Shown here: positions 12,126 to 27,300 of the stretch, piece by piece
Numbering within the stretch: the stretch's first letter is position 1
How the letters are laid out: the number at the start of each line of letters is the position of its first letter
DNA from: Liolophura sinensis
Lineage: Eukaryota; Mollusca; Polyplacophora; Chitonida; Chitonidae
Assembly: GCF_032854445.1 (NCBI RefSeq)
Contig: NC_088295.1
Coordinates: 71,762,028 to 71,826,027 of the forward strand
DNA: 64,000 nucleotides
Reading direction: 5' to 3'
The notes under the pieces: generated by a model
Told to the model about the DNA's origin: nothing
The model's database searches: none
The model's input: the letters and a program-made list of their open reading frames with translations, nothing else
Program-made: the position numbers and the translations under genes

Positions 12126-12305
12126 TCAGACTCTTTCCACATAGTTAGAGGGAAGCATTCCGTATTGGCCAGTTCGAGCATTTCGGCCTTCCATCCAACC
12201 ATCATCAATTACTGTCACATCTTTTATGATGTCGCCTTCGACAAAGCTGATCTCATCTTCATCAGCAGCGGTGTAATCGTAGATAGCACGGTATCCAGGC
12301 CCAGC
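12126..12305 (-). CDS. LASP1: LASP1 exon 12: SH3 domain and stop
   Basis: Acceptor TTTTCAG then phase-0 codons. 59 residues forming a complete SH3 fold signature: AIYDY (ALYDY motif), acidic [20 protein letters not shown] with the conserved Trp, and [12 protein letters not shown] at 12128-12126. In Lasp proteins this SH3 binds proline-rich partners such as zyxin and palladin (family knowledge). Confidence 0.97.
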   Translation of the reverse strand, partial: AGPGYRAIYDYTAADEDEISFVEGDIIKDVTVIDDGWMEGRNARTGQYGMLPSNYVERV

Positions 12306-15300
12306 CTGAAAACATAGAATGTCAAAACGATAAGGAATCAGGTGTCGCCGAAACATGTACTACATCTGACACAAAAGGCTCAAGGTTTGGTGTGTAAAAT
12401 GAGGTATTGGTGAAGTAATCAAATGTCTATATGTAGTGTCTATTTTATGGCTAGAGCAACCTTTGCAGGTCAAAGATTTATTTATTTGATTACTCAAGAA
12501 TATTTCCTCGGGAGGAAACCGAGCAGAGCCTGGGGGAAACCCACAATCATCTGCAGGTTGCTGACAGACCTTCCCACATATGGCCGGAGAGGAAGCAGAG
12601 CAAAGAAAACAACTGTCCTTAGTCATGTGCCTGACATTCTGTGAATGTAACATTCATTAACCTTCAAGGATACAGAATCGGTGTTGACTGGCTGTCAGTG
12701 GAGAAAGGGTTTCATGGGTTAAACCCTACAGTTTGGTTCATGCTCAAATAAATCTGCCATATATATAACTCAATTTAGGCTGCATCCACACAGGACTTGC
12801 CTGTCGCTCATAACAGCCAATCAAAATGAATCTGCATTCCTGTAAGCAAGGACATTGAGAGCAATACTAAATCAAAGACGTACCGCTTTGGGGACAGGAC
12901 CTTGTGGGGGTACCGGCACGTACGAGGGATTTTGTGGTGGACCTGATAACAAACAGAACACAGTCAGTCAGCTGTAAACAACCACTGTATATTTTTATTT
13001 TCAATACCAAACGGCCTTGTAGAAGCAGACTACAACATGTTAAATAAACTGTCAAACTGACAGCATTATAACATTACAAAGATTTTGGTCAGTAGTAAGA
13101 GGTTATTTTGTCTGGGCTTCCCACAATCTGAGTGCAATGTGCCGCGGCAAAAATGTACATTGTACCAATTACATGGATTCAGCAGCAACAAATACAGAGA
13201 CACCGTCTTTCAGTCCACAAGGCACACGTTTATCAAGTAAAACCAACCAGAAAACTTTTGCTGACATACTTCTAATACATGCAGAAGGCCATTTTAATAA
13301 CCTACATAACTTCCAAAAAAAACAACACTCACAATACAAAAAATAGCACATACACACACATATATATACTAGATACATGCAACCCAACACCATCAATTTA
13401 ATCTGTTAAATCTGTTTAAAAAAGAAAGGTCAGGTATGAATTCAAAAGATAGAAATCAATGGGTAAATACATACATGTAGATATACTTCATTATAGGAGG
13501 CTTACACCTCATTTTACAAGCCCTACCAAAGGATGATATAGCTGTTTTTAGGTGAGAAACGACTTCCATCTTCATTTCAGACTTGTCAATATGAAACAAT
13601 CTGAATAATATTTGGCAACTTAAAAGATCAGAAGCATCCACTTTTGAGAAATAGGCCACACCAATTTAAATGGCTGTTTTATCGGCAGAATAAATCTTTT
13701 TGCAATGTTGTCTTAAAATTCATCTAATTTGTGGCAAATTCTTTTTCTGTTCAAGATATATTTACAAGATCACAAAGCCCTGAAAAAGATCTGACAAAAT
13801 TTTCAGTTCGATTTTTATTCCATTTTAGGACTTATTGTGTGGGCTTGCCATAAAACACAAAATACAATTGGTGTTGCATAACTAATACCATAACTATATC
13901 ACTTTAACCAAATTATTTCCTCAGCTTATGACCAACCTGTGATCCCCTGGCAAATTTAGATATTTAACATTACACACATAGATAATACATGTACATACAT
14001 CAGTATACAAAACACATGCAGTAAACTATAAATGCAAAAGATACAAATCTAAAGTCATAAAGAAAATTTGTTAAAATCATCTGCAAATCGAAAAAAAAAA
14101 ATACCTTAGAGATCATTAGTTAAGAACAACAGTTCTACCATACTCTAAACAACCACATACAAGTATCAATAACATTTGAAACATGACCCAAATGACTAGT
14201 GGGTCAACAAAAAACAAGACAAGTTGGAAACAGAAAGCCTCATTCTCACCCACCTTTTCTCCCAAAACCTGGAAAATGTTGAACAGAAGTCGCCTTGTAT
14301 TAAACAGACTAACAAGAGTCAAATAATAGCATTCACACACTGAAACTCCGAAGAAGTAGGCAAAGCAGAAATCCAATGGTGAGGACAACGGATATAAACA
14401 AAGTGAGGAAAGTTTAAGTTTATATCTGGCAGATACGCTTCCTTGTTCGCATACTGGATGTAAGGAATTTCTTCTTCAACTTTTCATGCTTAGATGGCAA
14501 ACAACCAACCTGGCTGAACTTGACGAAACCCTTGTGATTGACCTTGACTTCTCTGAGGCTGCCACTGACCTTGACCTTTGGCAAGAGTTTAATGAAGAGT
14601 TTATTTTTTTGTAATATCAAAAGCCTACATTCAGTCTGCATAAACATTCAAATAAATGGTTATATGCATGATGGCTGAATGAAAATGGAAATGTAAACTG
14701 TTGGAAGCACTGACATGTGCCAGGACATGAATTTCACTCACAGATAGGTGAATTGTAAGGAGATGGATGGAAGCACCTCATGACATCTGATCAAAGCAAA
14801 TGAGGCCAATGACAATAAATATGCTGACTTTCACCCCAAAAATATACACACAACAATGGCCAATGACCAACAATGTGATCCTGATAACTTTCACACAGGC
14901 AGAACAATGGAGACTATCAAAGAAAGGCCATGCCATCCACAATATATTGCACAAGGCCACATGATCCACAATATGGGGTTTAAGGCCAAATACATGTAAT
15001 CCACAATGTTGTGTAAAATGATCCACAATATTGGACATAATGCCAAAAGACCCACTATATTGGGTTTGAGGCCACACAAACCACAATATGGGGTACAAGG
15101 CCATGCGATCCACAATATGAGGTATAAGATCCACAACAATTGGGCCAAGTGTCCACAAGAAGAACCCTTCAGACATGTCAGACAGTGTAGAGACAGATGA
15201 ATCAGTAGCTTAAACTTGAACCACAATGAAATTTGATTAAAGACACTCTGAAGATTACATACTGTACAAGTCGACAGCAATACATCTGGGGAAATTGATA

Positions 15301-18300
15301 CATGATTTTCTCTCAAAAGACAGGCACAAAGACACAGATTGGAAACAACAGAAAAGAGCTCAAACTGTAGCCTCCGTATTGAATTCCCAAACCATTGCTA
15401 CATTACTGAAGAAGAGTATGGAGACAAAAGTACAGGTCCATGGGTTACACAGGTCTGTACATGGATAAGTACACAGGTTATGGTGGAATCAGCAGTTCCA
15501 CAATCAATCCATGCAAGCTTAGGCACCCCATCACCATAGCCACTTTGACCACTGAAAGCATACTGGAATAACTACCACAGAGTTGGGCCTGGTCTAGGCG
15601 CCAGTACAAACCTGAGTTTCTATATTGCTGGGGGACTTGCCGGGAGGGCCAGGGCTGCTGAGGGTCTCGCCCTTTACATCACAAAAATTAACAGCGGTTA
15701 GATAAAAAATTTTTTTTTAATTAGGTATTAGTAGCAGCCATTTAAGCCCCACCCAAAATATGACAGAAGATAACAGATAGCAGAGATTATGATCATGATT
15801 TAAGATGATTAAGGTGTCCTGAAAATCAAGTCGTGTATGTTATTGAACGCACAGATGACATGGGCTGAAAACAGGAAAATATCATGCAACTGGAGAGATC
15901 CGAAAAACAGAACTGCCTGATGATGGGATGGTACATATGCTAATAAAACAAAGAAATATTAGTTACTTGTTATTTTCAAATATTAGACAATATGAAGATA
16001 TCACAAAAAATATTGCTTTTCATTTTTTAAATAAATTCTTGTACAATATGTGCAAGACATGACCTTCTGACCTAGTCAGGTCATGTTTCATTTAAATAAT
16101 GAGCAAGTCATTCCTTTCACATCATTTGAGCAGCCTGCACAGACTAACCTGGCTTGTTGAATATTTGGCCGTAGCCCGGTGCGGGCTGAGGGTTCCAAGA
16201 GGGGGAGGTGGGTTGATTGGGAGGGGGCTGATAACCTTGCTGACTGCTAGGGGCAGGTGGCTGGTACATCCCTTTAGAAGGAAAGTTGGGCATCGCAGAA
16301 ATACAGCAAGCAAAATTACCCAAATTAAATACAACCAATTCTGCTCGTATAAACTCCAAGAGATACTTTACCCAACTAAACTGAAAAGCTTTTATACCCA
16401 TGACCAAAATGCAGGTACCATTTCACTTTACCACAACATCAATGTTAATCAGCCATTACATTAATTTCAAGGGCCATTATACCATGTCTAACCAAAAGCC
16501 ATGGACCACAGATGACTTGTATTACACTTGCAGAACTGAGATGTAGTACTTTCAATTAGCAAACTATTTCTCACAAGCAATTTAATACATACCATTCGTA
16601 ACAAGGCTAATTCAATAACTGATTATCACAGCAAGAGAAAATTACTTCAATATGCTGAATATGGTTGATTAAGTACAGCATGGGCTTTAGTTTTAAGATA
16701 TTTAGTAAGCACCTGAGGTTGAAGAAGAAAAAAAAAAGCCACACACTGGTATAAGACTGCATGAAAGCACACCGTACTGCGACTACATCTGGACACAATC
16801 TGCTATTGCTGCAGGACAGATATTATAAGAAGGGTATATGAGGTTTAATTAGAACTTTTCAGAACCCAAGCAGAGCAAAGCTCCTCATCATGTCAATAAT
16901 GATGTTTAAAAATTACCTCCGAGGGTCAATCTATGTGGCTAATAGCAGATCTGCTATGAAGAAATTAAAACTTCCTTTTTCTACCTTGGATACAATATGA
17001 GATGTATCTTGTATCCCAGTGTCTACTACATTTAAATCAGTGCTGCTACCAGTGATGCTAGAGTTTTCATTTCTTGTTTACCATTACAACGTTCAAATTG
17101 TGGGAGAAAAGGGGAGTCCTTATCATCTCTTGGTATTCTTTACTGATAAAACACCACATTCGCATGCTGTTAATCCTCAGGAATATATCCACACAAAAGG
17201 AAAAGCCCCCTAGATGCCAATGGCAATGGTAATAATATAGCACAAAAAATCTGACTTAAAGGACAAATGAAATATCCGGTTTAAATTTCTTAATATGTAG
17301 ATTCAAATCAAAATGAAAGAGTGTACATTCCCCCACTATTATTGTTTGTGGGTTCATGGTGACAATAAGTGGCCTACGATGTTAGCGTAACCATCAGCAC
17401 AATCCACCCTTCATTGAAGACAACTGGTCTTCTACCAATAAAGTTTGATAGTAACTTGCCAAAGGTCAATGGTTAAAGCATAGCACATCAACTTCTGACA
17501 ATTGTTGCTCACTGCATAAAATAGTGTAGGTATGAGAAATAAAACACAACCGAAATATGAAACGTGAAAATTTGGCATATATTTTTTTTTCTTTTCTGAT
17601 GTATCCATCTTCATTTTAGAATTATTTTTCATGAATCCTTTAAAGCCAGAAATTATCCAATAATACCTGCTCGTATTAAAGTACTGGTATAGTATATATA
17701 TTGCAGTAAAACATGCTGAAGAACTGTTAGTGGCCGCATTATAACAGATGAGCCTAGAGCTCAAAGCCAGGGTATGCAGTATGTGTATATAGTGGCAACA
17801 CCACACAAAGGGACACAACTCCCAAAGGCATACTTTACCTGGTTGTCTATATCCTGCAAGAAGGACATGGAATTCAACACATCAACATTATTGTATACTG
17901 AATGCAAAAGGCGGTACACAGAAATACACCTTTTGAGATTATCAACCATTTGTAATGAATCACAACAATTCTTTGTCATGTATTGCAAAAGAGGCAGAGA
18001 TTGCCTGGCACCATTTCACAGTGCCACACTCATTAATGGAGACACACACATACAATATGAAAAAAAAAAGCAAGATGATACAAGACTGGATGGCAAAATG
18101 ATAACAGTATTTGCTGTCATTAACACAAAATGAACCAATTTCTTCTACACATAGATACAAGCCTGGATAGTCAAATGACTAATGACAAACAAGTTCATCA
18201 ATGCCACATGTAGATTCTCCATAGGTGTATCAACGATGGGAAATGATGGAAAACGAAAAAAAAAAAAAAAAATTCATCTAGCAAGCTGTTCAAAAGCTTG

Positions 18301-21300
18301 GTTGTATGATTGTATGAAGGAGGGAGCCTTACATCTAGGCCCCTTCCTGTCTCACTTGTAACACAGAATACTGATAACTTGATAAGTATTGATCCCCAAC
18401 TATAAATGAGTTAATATGTGGCGTGTAGGCTACTGATAGCCCGTTACCCAAGCCTACCTTTGTCATCAATGACATTAAGGATGATGTGAACACTGTCTTC
18501 CTTGCTGCTGTTGTAACCTGTAAATTACACTGTACTCGGTCACCCCTGTCACCCATGCGATATGTGTGGGCTTTATAAATAACCCATATGTATCATGCCA
18601 CTACATTGTAAGATGAGAGAATCAGAGACCAGGAAGTCCCATAAATATATCTACCCACTTTAATACGAACCTATAACTGCACAAGAATTTATAATGTACC
18701 ACATCACGAGGCTGACGCTTACAGTCTTACAAGTCTGAGACACATGATTTGGTGCAAGAATTTCAACGGAAGGACATGATGGAACAGTCAGGCAAGGGAG
18801 CTCTGGCTGGACTAACCTTGCTGGCCATAGGTTGGCTGCATTCCGTAGCCGTATGCCTGTTGAGGAACAGGCTGCTGCTGTTGTTGTGGTTGTTGCTGTT
18901 TCCTTACCATTGACGGAGGTTGCCAAGTATGATGTGTAGGCTGCTGAGGTTGCTGGCCTTTAGAGCAGACAAATTGGTTTTTGTGTTTGCCATTAGTTTA
19001 ACAATTTTTTTTTTTTAACAAAATCCATTCAGCACACTGAGATGCAAGTAGAAAGACCAAGGCTGAGATGCCCAAACCAATGCAATGAACAGGTTAGGGA
19101 ATCCTTCAACTGCAGTAACCAAAGGGTTCACACAGAGGTGTGAACAAACATAGATAAACCCATCTGAACTATCTACAGTTTGCATGCAGCATAATCAAAT
19201 ACATGATGGGGAGGGGGCGGTATGGATGACTTTTGCCTAAATACAAATTTAGGTAGTTTGTAACCTCCAGTATATCTGAGACTTGAGAGGATATTGACAC
19301 AACTTGTATTTTGCAGCCAAACAACGATCTTAGAAGAGATAAAGCAAAGTTTGAACATTTCAGAGAGTGGAGAAAGACTGAAAGAGAGTCTCAATTCTCA
19401 TTACAAGGAATGACTTGCCAGTAAAGAGTGAATAATATAAGTAATTTCCTCTACAAAAATTACCTTTCAACCATGTGTCTATAACTTAACCATCACCAAG
19501 ACAAATGTAAGTCTACACGAAGTATTGATTTGAATGAATGAATGCTCGGGGTTTATGTTGTACTTAACAGTTTTTCAGTCAAATAACACTGAGTACTATA
19601 TTTGAGCTTGACAAGATAATCTCAAAATCAACCACCCGTCAACACATGCATACAGCCTAGGGTTTCAAACATTTTTTATCCCTTATGTCAGTCATAAATG
19701 TAACAATTAGAAATGTTCTCTTCACACATTTGAATCTCAGACAGAGCATATACATGTACAAATATATTTGTAATTATCAATACATATTAATTTATATTAC
19801 TTGCAGTTCTACCCATAAAATCTTCAACCTACAGCATGTGGACATAAATGGGATTACTTCACTTGTTCACTTGTGTGATAATGCTTTTTTTTGTTACAGA
19901 TGTGTTTGTATGTAATTATGACACCTAAATAATTAAACATAAACTGATGTAAAATGAAAGGGAAGGCTTAACCATGATGAAGGACTGTTAATATAGCACA
20001 CTATTTTAAATGAAACAAAGATAATACACTACTAGAAATTAAAAAAATCCATGAATAACCTAAAATAATAAAACAAAATACAAAAAATCACAAATCTGCA
20101 AATATAACACAAAAAAGAAAGTATTAGAAAGCATGAAAGAGCAGAAATATTAATGTTAGTAAAACAGAAACCAAAACGAAGATAAAGTGTAGAGATACTG
20201 AAATAAAAACCATATAGCTGGAAGATAATGATTCAACTAATAAAATATGTTATCAAAGACTGAACCAAAGAAAAGGATAGCAAGAATTGTATATTTGTTA
20301 CGCAGTTCAGTTCATATATTGTTGGAAAACTAGATGTATACATAAGAAAAATAGTAGGCCTGTATATTTTATAAGATTCACAGTATATATTTATCCACAT
20401 GTCAGGTGTTGACATTACAGGTTTTCTTTGGGATGTGTTGTCTTATGCTTTATCTGGTTTATTTTCTTTAATGAAATCTATGAAACATAACACAAGACAT
20501 TGAACTATCTACCCAAGATCATTTGAACCATGCAAAACAAGGGATTACTCCAAGAGATAGCCTGGGCAGTTCACAACACTTTGTATTAGCATTACATGAT
20601 TGACTTTTAATCAAAAAAAATTTTCGCAATTTTTTAAAATAAAATGAAAATTATAGAATATTGGACAGCTGTTTCCTGAAATTCATCAATTTATCATTGA
20701 CATACAAGAAACCATGGTACGGTTTCACTGGCTACATCAAAGAGATTGTGTAACCACCAGAAATGCAGGCTATGTGAACAGAACTAACGAGAGCCCATGC
20801 TGTACATACCTCCCTGGTAGTAACCTGAAGTCAAACACACTACAGTGTATCCTTTGTAGTAAACTTCACGACCAAGACATGTCTGCCATACATGGTTTAT
20901 AGCACTAAAAGCACACAAGACTTTTACTTGTATGACGGCAACACATACTTCTCTAGTATTTACCATTATCATTTAAACATGTTAATTAAAAGGACAGCTA
21001 TCGACATATCATCTTCTATACTGTTAACTAAGGCACAGGGATTTAATTATGTGACAATAGATTACATAGTATGTATTCAACAGAATCTACTCAATATATG
21101 ACATGTATGTTACGCATACACGTAGAATGGGAAGAACACTGTATGTGTTTGATGACACCAGATATGGCACATAAATAGGAGCACATGCCAGAAACTTATC
21201 ATACATAACCCAGTTTCATGCCCTCAGATTTACATGTAAGAGCTACAGAACACAGAAGTGTAGAGACTGGAGACCCTGCCCATCCTAGGCAACACCACAT

Positions 21301-24300
21301 CCTGACCTTTCCCAATGGTGTGACACAACAGCTCTATGTGCCGGTGTCCGGTGCCAGGCTCTTACAGTAAACAAAATGTGAGAAGAATTGACACATACTT
21401 GAAGCATTAATCACATTCACCCCTATGGAACTGCTAGTAGGAGATTCCACATCTGCTTATATACATGTATATATCATGTACAAATATCCTATGTACACTC
21501 AATGTAATGTACATGTAGAGCTGTCAACCAAGAATGACTCAGACATCTACACTTTTTTTAGAAGTATGCGTTGTGTTTGTAAATATGATAACCTGAGGTG
21601 TAAACAAACAATCCACCTAGCCTGTGGCAGTGGTATCTGTGACAGCCAAACCATAGCATTGTACAACTCACATGTCAGTGACACAGGACATGTACCACTG
21701 GACTAAATGCTAACACAACCTGAAACCCGGGGGTCGTATAATTGCATTATATCAGCATTCTATCAGATATAACTCTACCACAGAGAAGACACACCTACAA
21801 ACATAATAAATCATAGTTAGCTAATGTTCACGTTTAAGAAAATTCCCTCAAAAATCACTCCGACAGGGACAGGAGTATGGGGGAAGGGCTTAAGGGGCTG
21901 TAGCTAGCTTGGAAAGGAATTGCCAAACACATTACATCCTGTATGAACAACTGGAGGGCTCAAGATGTCTTGGCAAAAGGGAGGGTAAAAACAAGACTGC
22001 ACAAACACTGAACAAAATTTGTTTATTACAGGACCACACACTCCTGAAATTCAAATCACGCATGTACATACTAAGTACTTGAATTTACCCTGAAATGGCA
22101 AGAAGCAAGCCTTCAAACTTCTTGAAAACACCAGCTTTTATCAGCATGGAGCATGGAAAGAGAAATGGCAATGAAATATTTGAATTTCACTGGCATTTCC
22201 AAAAATGAACTAATAATTTTTTGTGTTTTTTTTTTTGGTTTCACTCAATAAAATTTATTCTTCTTACCTGAAAAAATGTTTTTTCCTTTTTTTTAAATTA
22301 TATATTTATATAAATCTTTATTAAATATTTATTTGTTTCATCCGAAAGGAAATGCGGCTGAAAGCAATGCAGCCTTCAAAGGGGGACTACTCTAGGAGTA
22401 CTATTGACCTACCAGGCTGGGACGCAGGCTGGGATGGGGGGTTATACTGATTTACAGGCTCAAACCGACCGGGGACACGCTCCTCGTATCCTTGACTTAT
22501 CGTACCCCACTGATTGTGATCAGGGTCATAATCTGAAATTTTGCCCACTTTCCTGCCACCAGATCCATCTTCAGCCACTGAAACAAGAAATAAAATGTCA
22601 AGAGTGAAGGGAGGCCAGACTACAAAAGCAAATACATATAGACGGACACATGTTCAATTCATACTCATACTACCTCAAGCAACTTGAAAACCATAAATGA
22701 TAAATGACTGTTGCAAAGTGATACGATAAATTATGATATTACATGTACCTCTGACATTACACACAAAAAAACATTACTTTAAAAAACCATTTACTTTCAA
22801 AGAACTAATTCCATTACAAATATATTCTGAAGATCTGCTAGACTTCTACAAAATGATGTATGCGAACAAAAGATTAACAGAAAATAGATTGTTAATGTCA
22901 ATATTTTTAGCTCAAGCAGATAAGAGAAGACTACAGATAAATGTAGTTTAGCATTATCCCAGTGTTAAAAAAGTAAACGACTTGAAAGTGAAGTAGGTAC
23001 AGAAACTAAGAATCCTCATTAGAATGTTCAATATGTGAACTCCACATGTTATATATGATCAGCAGTATTTGGATTTATTTTTTTCTTTCAGAGAATCAGA
23101 AATGATTGCAATGATTTGCTTGTATAATATACATGTACATTGTAGTCAACAATGCATTGCATGTGCATCGTAAAGTGTTTAAGGAATTTAAGCAATATGT
23201 ACTTAAAACTGCTACACCAACAACAATGGATTATGCCAATACTAATCAGCCACTTGTTACCTTTTATGCCTATAAGTGTCATGGAGCAACATTTACAACG
23301 CCATGATTCTGCTGACTCAGTATATTGCTAACATATTAGCTTATTGCCAGAAAATATGTACCAGAAGGCATGGTTTGGTTTTGGTGCAAAATAGTGTTTG
23401 AAAGGCTGTGACAATTTGATTGTTCGAATATTTTTAACAGCTGAACTGCACAGAACAGCTATATAACATGGACATGTATTGATGTAATTTTGCTCAGTGA
23501 AGACCTATGGACCACTGTAAAATGACTGGTGTTTTTCCCTGATGTGCAGAATAAGGCAGGTAATGCTGATGTACCCTCACCACATACACATACACTAAGA
23601 TGTGTCATCTGATGGCCATACGTGTACACCTTAGCCCAACCACCCAAGTGAATATTCCAGTCAGTGATGTTTAAAGATTAGTTCATATTTGCAAGCCTAT
23701 GCAGGTTACTCTTCAGTTCAGGAAATCATAATTACCGTATTTCATCTAAAGTTTACCTTTTTTCAATCCACACACTGCCACTGATTTGTCCACCATATAG
23801 GGCCACTGAAAGGCTTTTTTTTTATGAAATTTGAATAATTTCTGATCAGGAAAGCCAAATTTCAGGAAAGCAAAACTTTAGGTGAAATACAGTAGTTCAC
23901 AACTGCATGATGCAAAAGAGGATGTTCATACATACAATCAGTCATTCTATGATCACCCCTGTTTTCCTGTGTCTACTTAAAATGCTTAAGCTGTTAGACT
24001 GTCCCCTTTAACTATAAAATTATAATTTCTGGATCAACAATAAGCTATTTTCACAACATACAATATATACCATGCTGAAATGCTCAAGTCTACACAGACT
24101 GACAAACATGATGTTTTGGTTACAGAATGTATTGAACTTCTGAACTGCCTTGCAGAATGCACACTGGCATGTTTGTATCTCTGGTGCCAGTGTAACGGAC
24201 ATATAAGCACACATAACAGTTCTATCCAGCCGTGACCAAAACATAAACTAAACANNNNNNNNNNNNNNNNNNNNNNNNNNNNNNNNNNNNNNNNNNNNNN

Positions 24301-27300
24301 NNNNNNNNNNNNNNNNNNNNNNNNNNNNNNNNNNNNNNNNNNNNNNNNNNNNNNNNNNNNNNNNNNNNNNNNNNNNNNNNNNNNNNNNNNNNNNNNNNNN
24401 NNNNNNNNNNNNNNNNNNNNNNNNNNNNNNNNNNNNNNNNNNNNNNNNNNNNNNCTGACATTAGCAGCAAGGTCAAAATGCACAATACAACAAATTCAGT
24501 TCAGCATTGTGCTGTACATTAACAGCTGGATCATTCACAGTAGCTGAGCATCACCTGGAGAACAGTCAAATATATATACCAATATATACCACGCCTGAAA
24601 TGTTCAAGTCTACACAGACTGACAGACATGATGTTCTGGTTACAGAATGTATTGTACTCCTTACTGAACTTTTGAACCTCCTTGCAGAATGCACAACTGG
24701 CATGTTTGTATCTCTGGTGCCAGTGTAACGGACAAACGAGCACACATAACAGTTCTATCCAGCCGTGGCCAAAACATAAACTAACATGCAGGTCAGTCTG
24801 ACATTAGCAGCAAGGTCAAAATGCACATTACAACAAATTCAGTTCAGCATTGTGCTGTACATTAACAGCTGGATCATTCACAGTAGCTGAGCATCTCCTG
24901 AAGAACAGTCAAATATGTATACCAATATATACCACGCCTGAAATGTTCAAGTCTACACAGACTGACAGACATGATGTTCTGGTTACAGAATGTATTGTAC
25001 TCCTTACTGAACTTTTGAACCTCCTTGCAGAATGCACAACTGGCATGTTTGTATCTCTGGTGCCAGTGTAACGGACAAATGACCACATAACAGTTCTATC
25101 CAGCCATGACCAAAACATAAACTAACATGCAGGTCAGTCTGACATTAGCAGCAAGGTCAAAATGCACATTACAACAAATTCAGTTCAGCGTTGTGCTGTA
25201 CATTAACAGCTGGATCACAGTAGCTGAGCATCGCCTGGAGAACAGTCAAATATTGGTTCAAACGTGAGACCAAGATACACAATATTGCACAGAATGATCC
25301 CCAAGGTATCTCCTCTAATGTTCTGTATCCCTATAAAAATGCTGAACCGGGCCTTTCACTATTTCCAAACTTAAATTTATCCAACCAGCAGCTTACAACA
25401 GATGGGCCTTACAACTACATGTTTACAATTATATGTTTTAACAAATTTAAATAAAGTCTAGATGATAAGTTCTGGTACTAAAGGTGTTTTATCTGAACAA
25501 AACATGTTGCTTTTTTTTTTTTTTTAACAGTCATTGCCATGGAATATTGAAATTATTACGTATCAGACACAGACAAATGGCTTATATACATGGCTTATAT
25601 TCTCCTCAGTGAAATCATAACATGTATGTCAGTCATAATCCTTTAATTGTTGGTTTAAATCCTGTTCATATTGGTAACTACAAAACCACTTTGTAATTGG
25701 TCAATTTATTTTAAACAGGAACTTTGTAGCGGGTAACAATATTTGAATATGCAAGCATTACAGTGTCTGAAACAATGCTATCATAATGTCAATAAAAACC
25801 ATAACTGATGCATCATATTTAAGCACGATAGCCCTGAAGTCCAATAGCTCTGCGGATAGCTGGTATGTACATGTATGTACAGAGACAAAAATTCCAACAG
25901 ACATGCAGGCATAGTACAGCCGATCAGAAGTATAACATAGCTAAGCTTTAAGCTGCTACATGCACATGTACATGTGCTATAAGATGATTTCATGCATGGC
26001 AGAGCACCAGAAGACTTGATTCACCACCGACATATACATGTATATCTGTCCAAGTCCAACAAATGAGGTATGAACACCTGAATGACAAATAACACACTAT
26101 AATATCCCACTATAATATATGATACCACATATGCCTCCACACCAATGCAATACGCACAAGCTTACACAGCATGCTCAACGCACACCACTAAAACAGTATG
26201 TTAGGTAAGCAAATAGGACCCTCACATACATGTATAATGGACAACTGTACATCCTAGCCACCAAATTCTTTGATTTCTGTCTTCAACTAGCCAACAATTA
26301 ATTCCATTTTTATTTTGCAAACTATACGCATACATAACCTTTGACCTATAAAACAGCTGAAGTAACAGGGAAAAAACAATGGCGAGAAGAACAGCATAAC
26401 CCTGATCAGGGCTGAACACAACTGTATAAACAAGGAATACTTATCCTTAAGTTAAGTCACACAAACAGATGTTCAAGACTGACAGGACTATGATGGATGA
26501 AATGTTAAGTAATGGCTGAAGTGAAAATCTTACCCTGACCTCACATGAACAGGCCACACTAAGCAGCACAAGATATATATACTGGAAACTATCCTCTACC
26601 AGGAGAAGTATCCTACACATATTAACTTTATCTGGTTTGCCCACAATAACTTTACAAGCCAAATTTACACATAACCCTACAGCCAAAAGAGCAATAAGCA
26701 TAGAGGACTTTGCTAAATGGCACCCTGTTCAATTTACCACAGCGAGCCGACACAGTGGGAAATGCAGATTAATACATATCAGACTTAGTCTACCACAAAT
26801 CAGTAGAAAAACAATGGAAATTGTGAATCAATACATAAAAAATCTAACACAAATCAGCAGAAAAATGATAAAATCTATTTTCTAATCAGCAGTCAAACCA
26901 TGTCAGGTGAAAATGAATGTGTTAAATCCACCATGAATCAGAAGTGACATAATCCAAAATGCTTGTCTGCAATGCTGGACCTACATGTACAAGTCAACAG
27001 AATTGTCCTTTTCATTTTGCTCATAATGCACCAAATGCACAAAGCAACAGCAAAACATCACCATCTGAATGGAATGAATACTCTCCCTAAATAATATTAC
27101 ATGTTCTTTATTAATAAATAATAATCCTCATAAATAACAAAGAATCCAGGTATAGAAGTGCTGAGTTTTCAAAAACCTGTTAAAAATACATGCCCATGAA
27201 TGTCACTGCCCACCCATTTTATTCATGTTCCATAAAAACAGACATATCTACTCTGAGAATTGGTCAACAGACCATGTCTCTCTACAGCTATGTGTACGCT

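Noticed and set aside
14778-15316. Minus-strand frames of 132 and 141 codons with repeated PILW and GLKPNIV words, membrane-like
   Set aside because: They are caused by the 29-bp minisatellite in a Lasp intron; hydrophobicity follows from the repeat, with no conserved domain.
24531-25118. Repeated 70-73 codon frames with a Cys pair (CAFCKEVQ) on the minus strand
   Set aside because: Same frame copied with the 342-bp tandem unit, different ends in each copy, and no known domain or splice sites.
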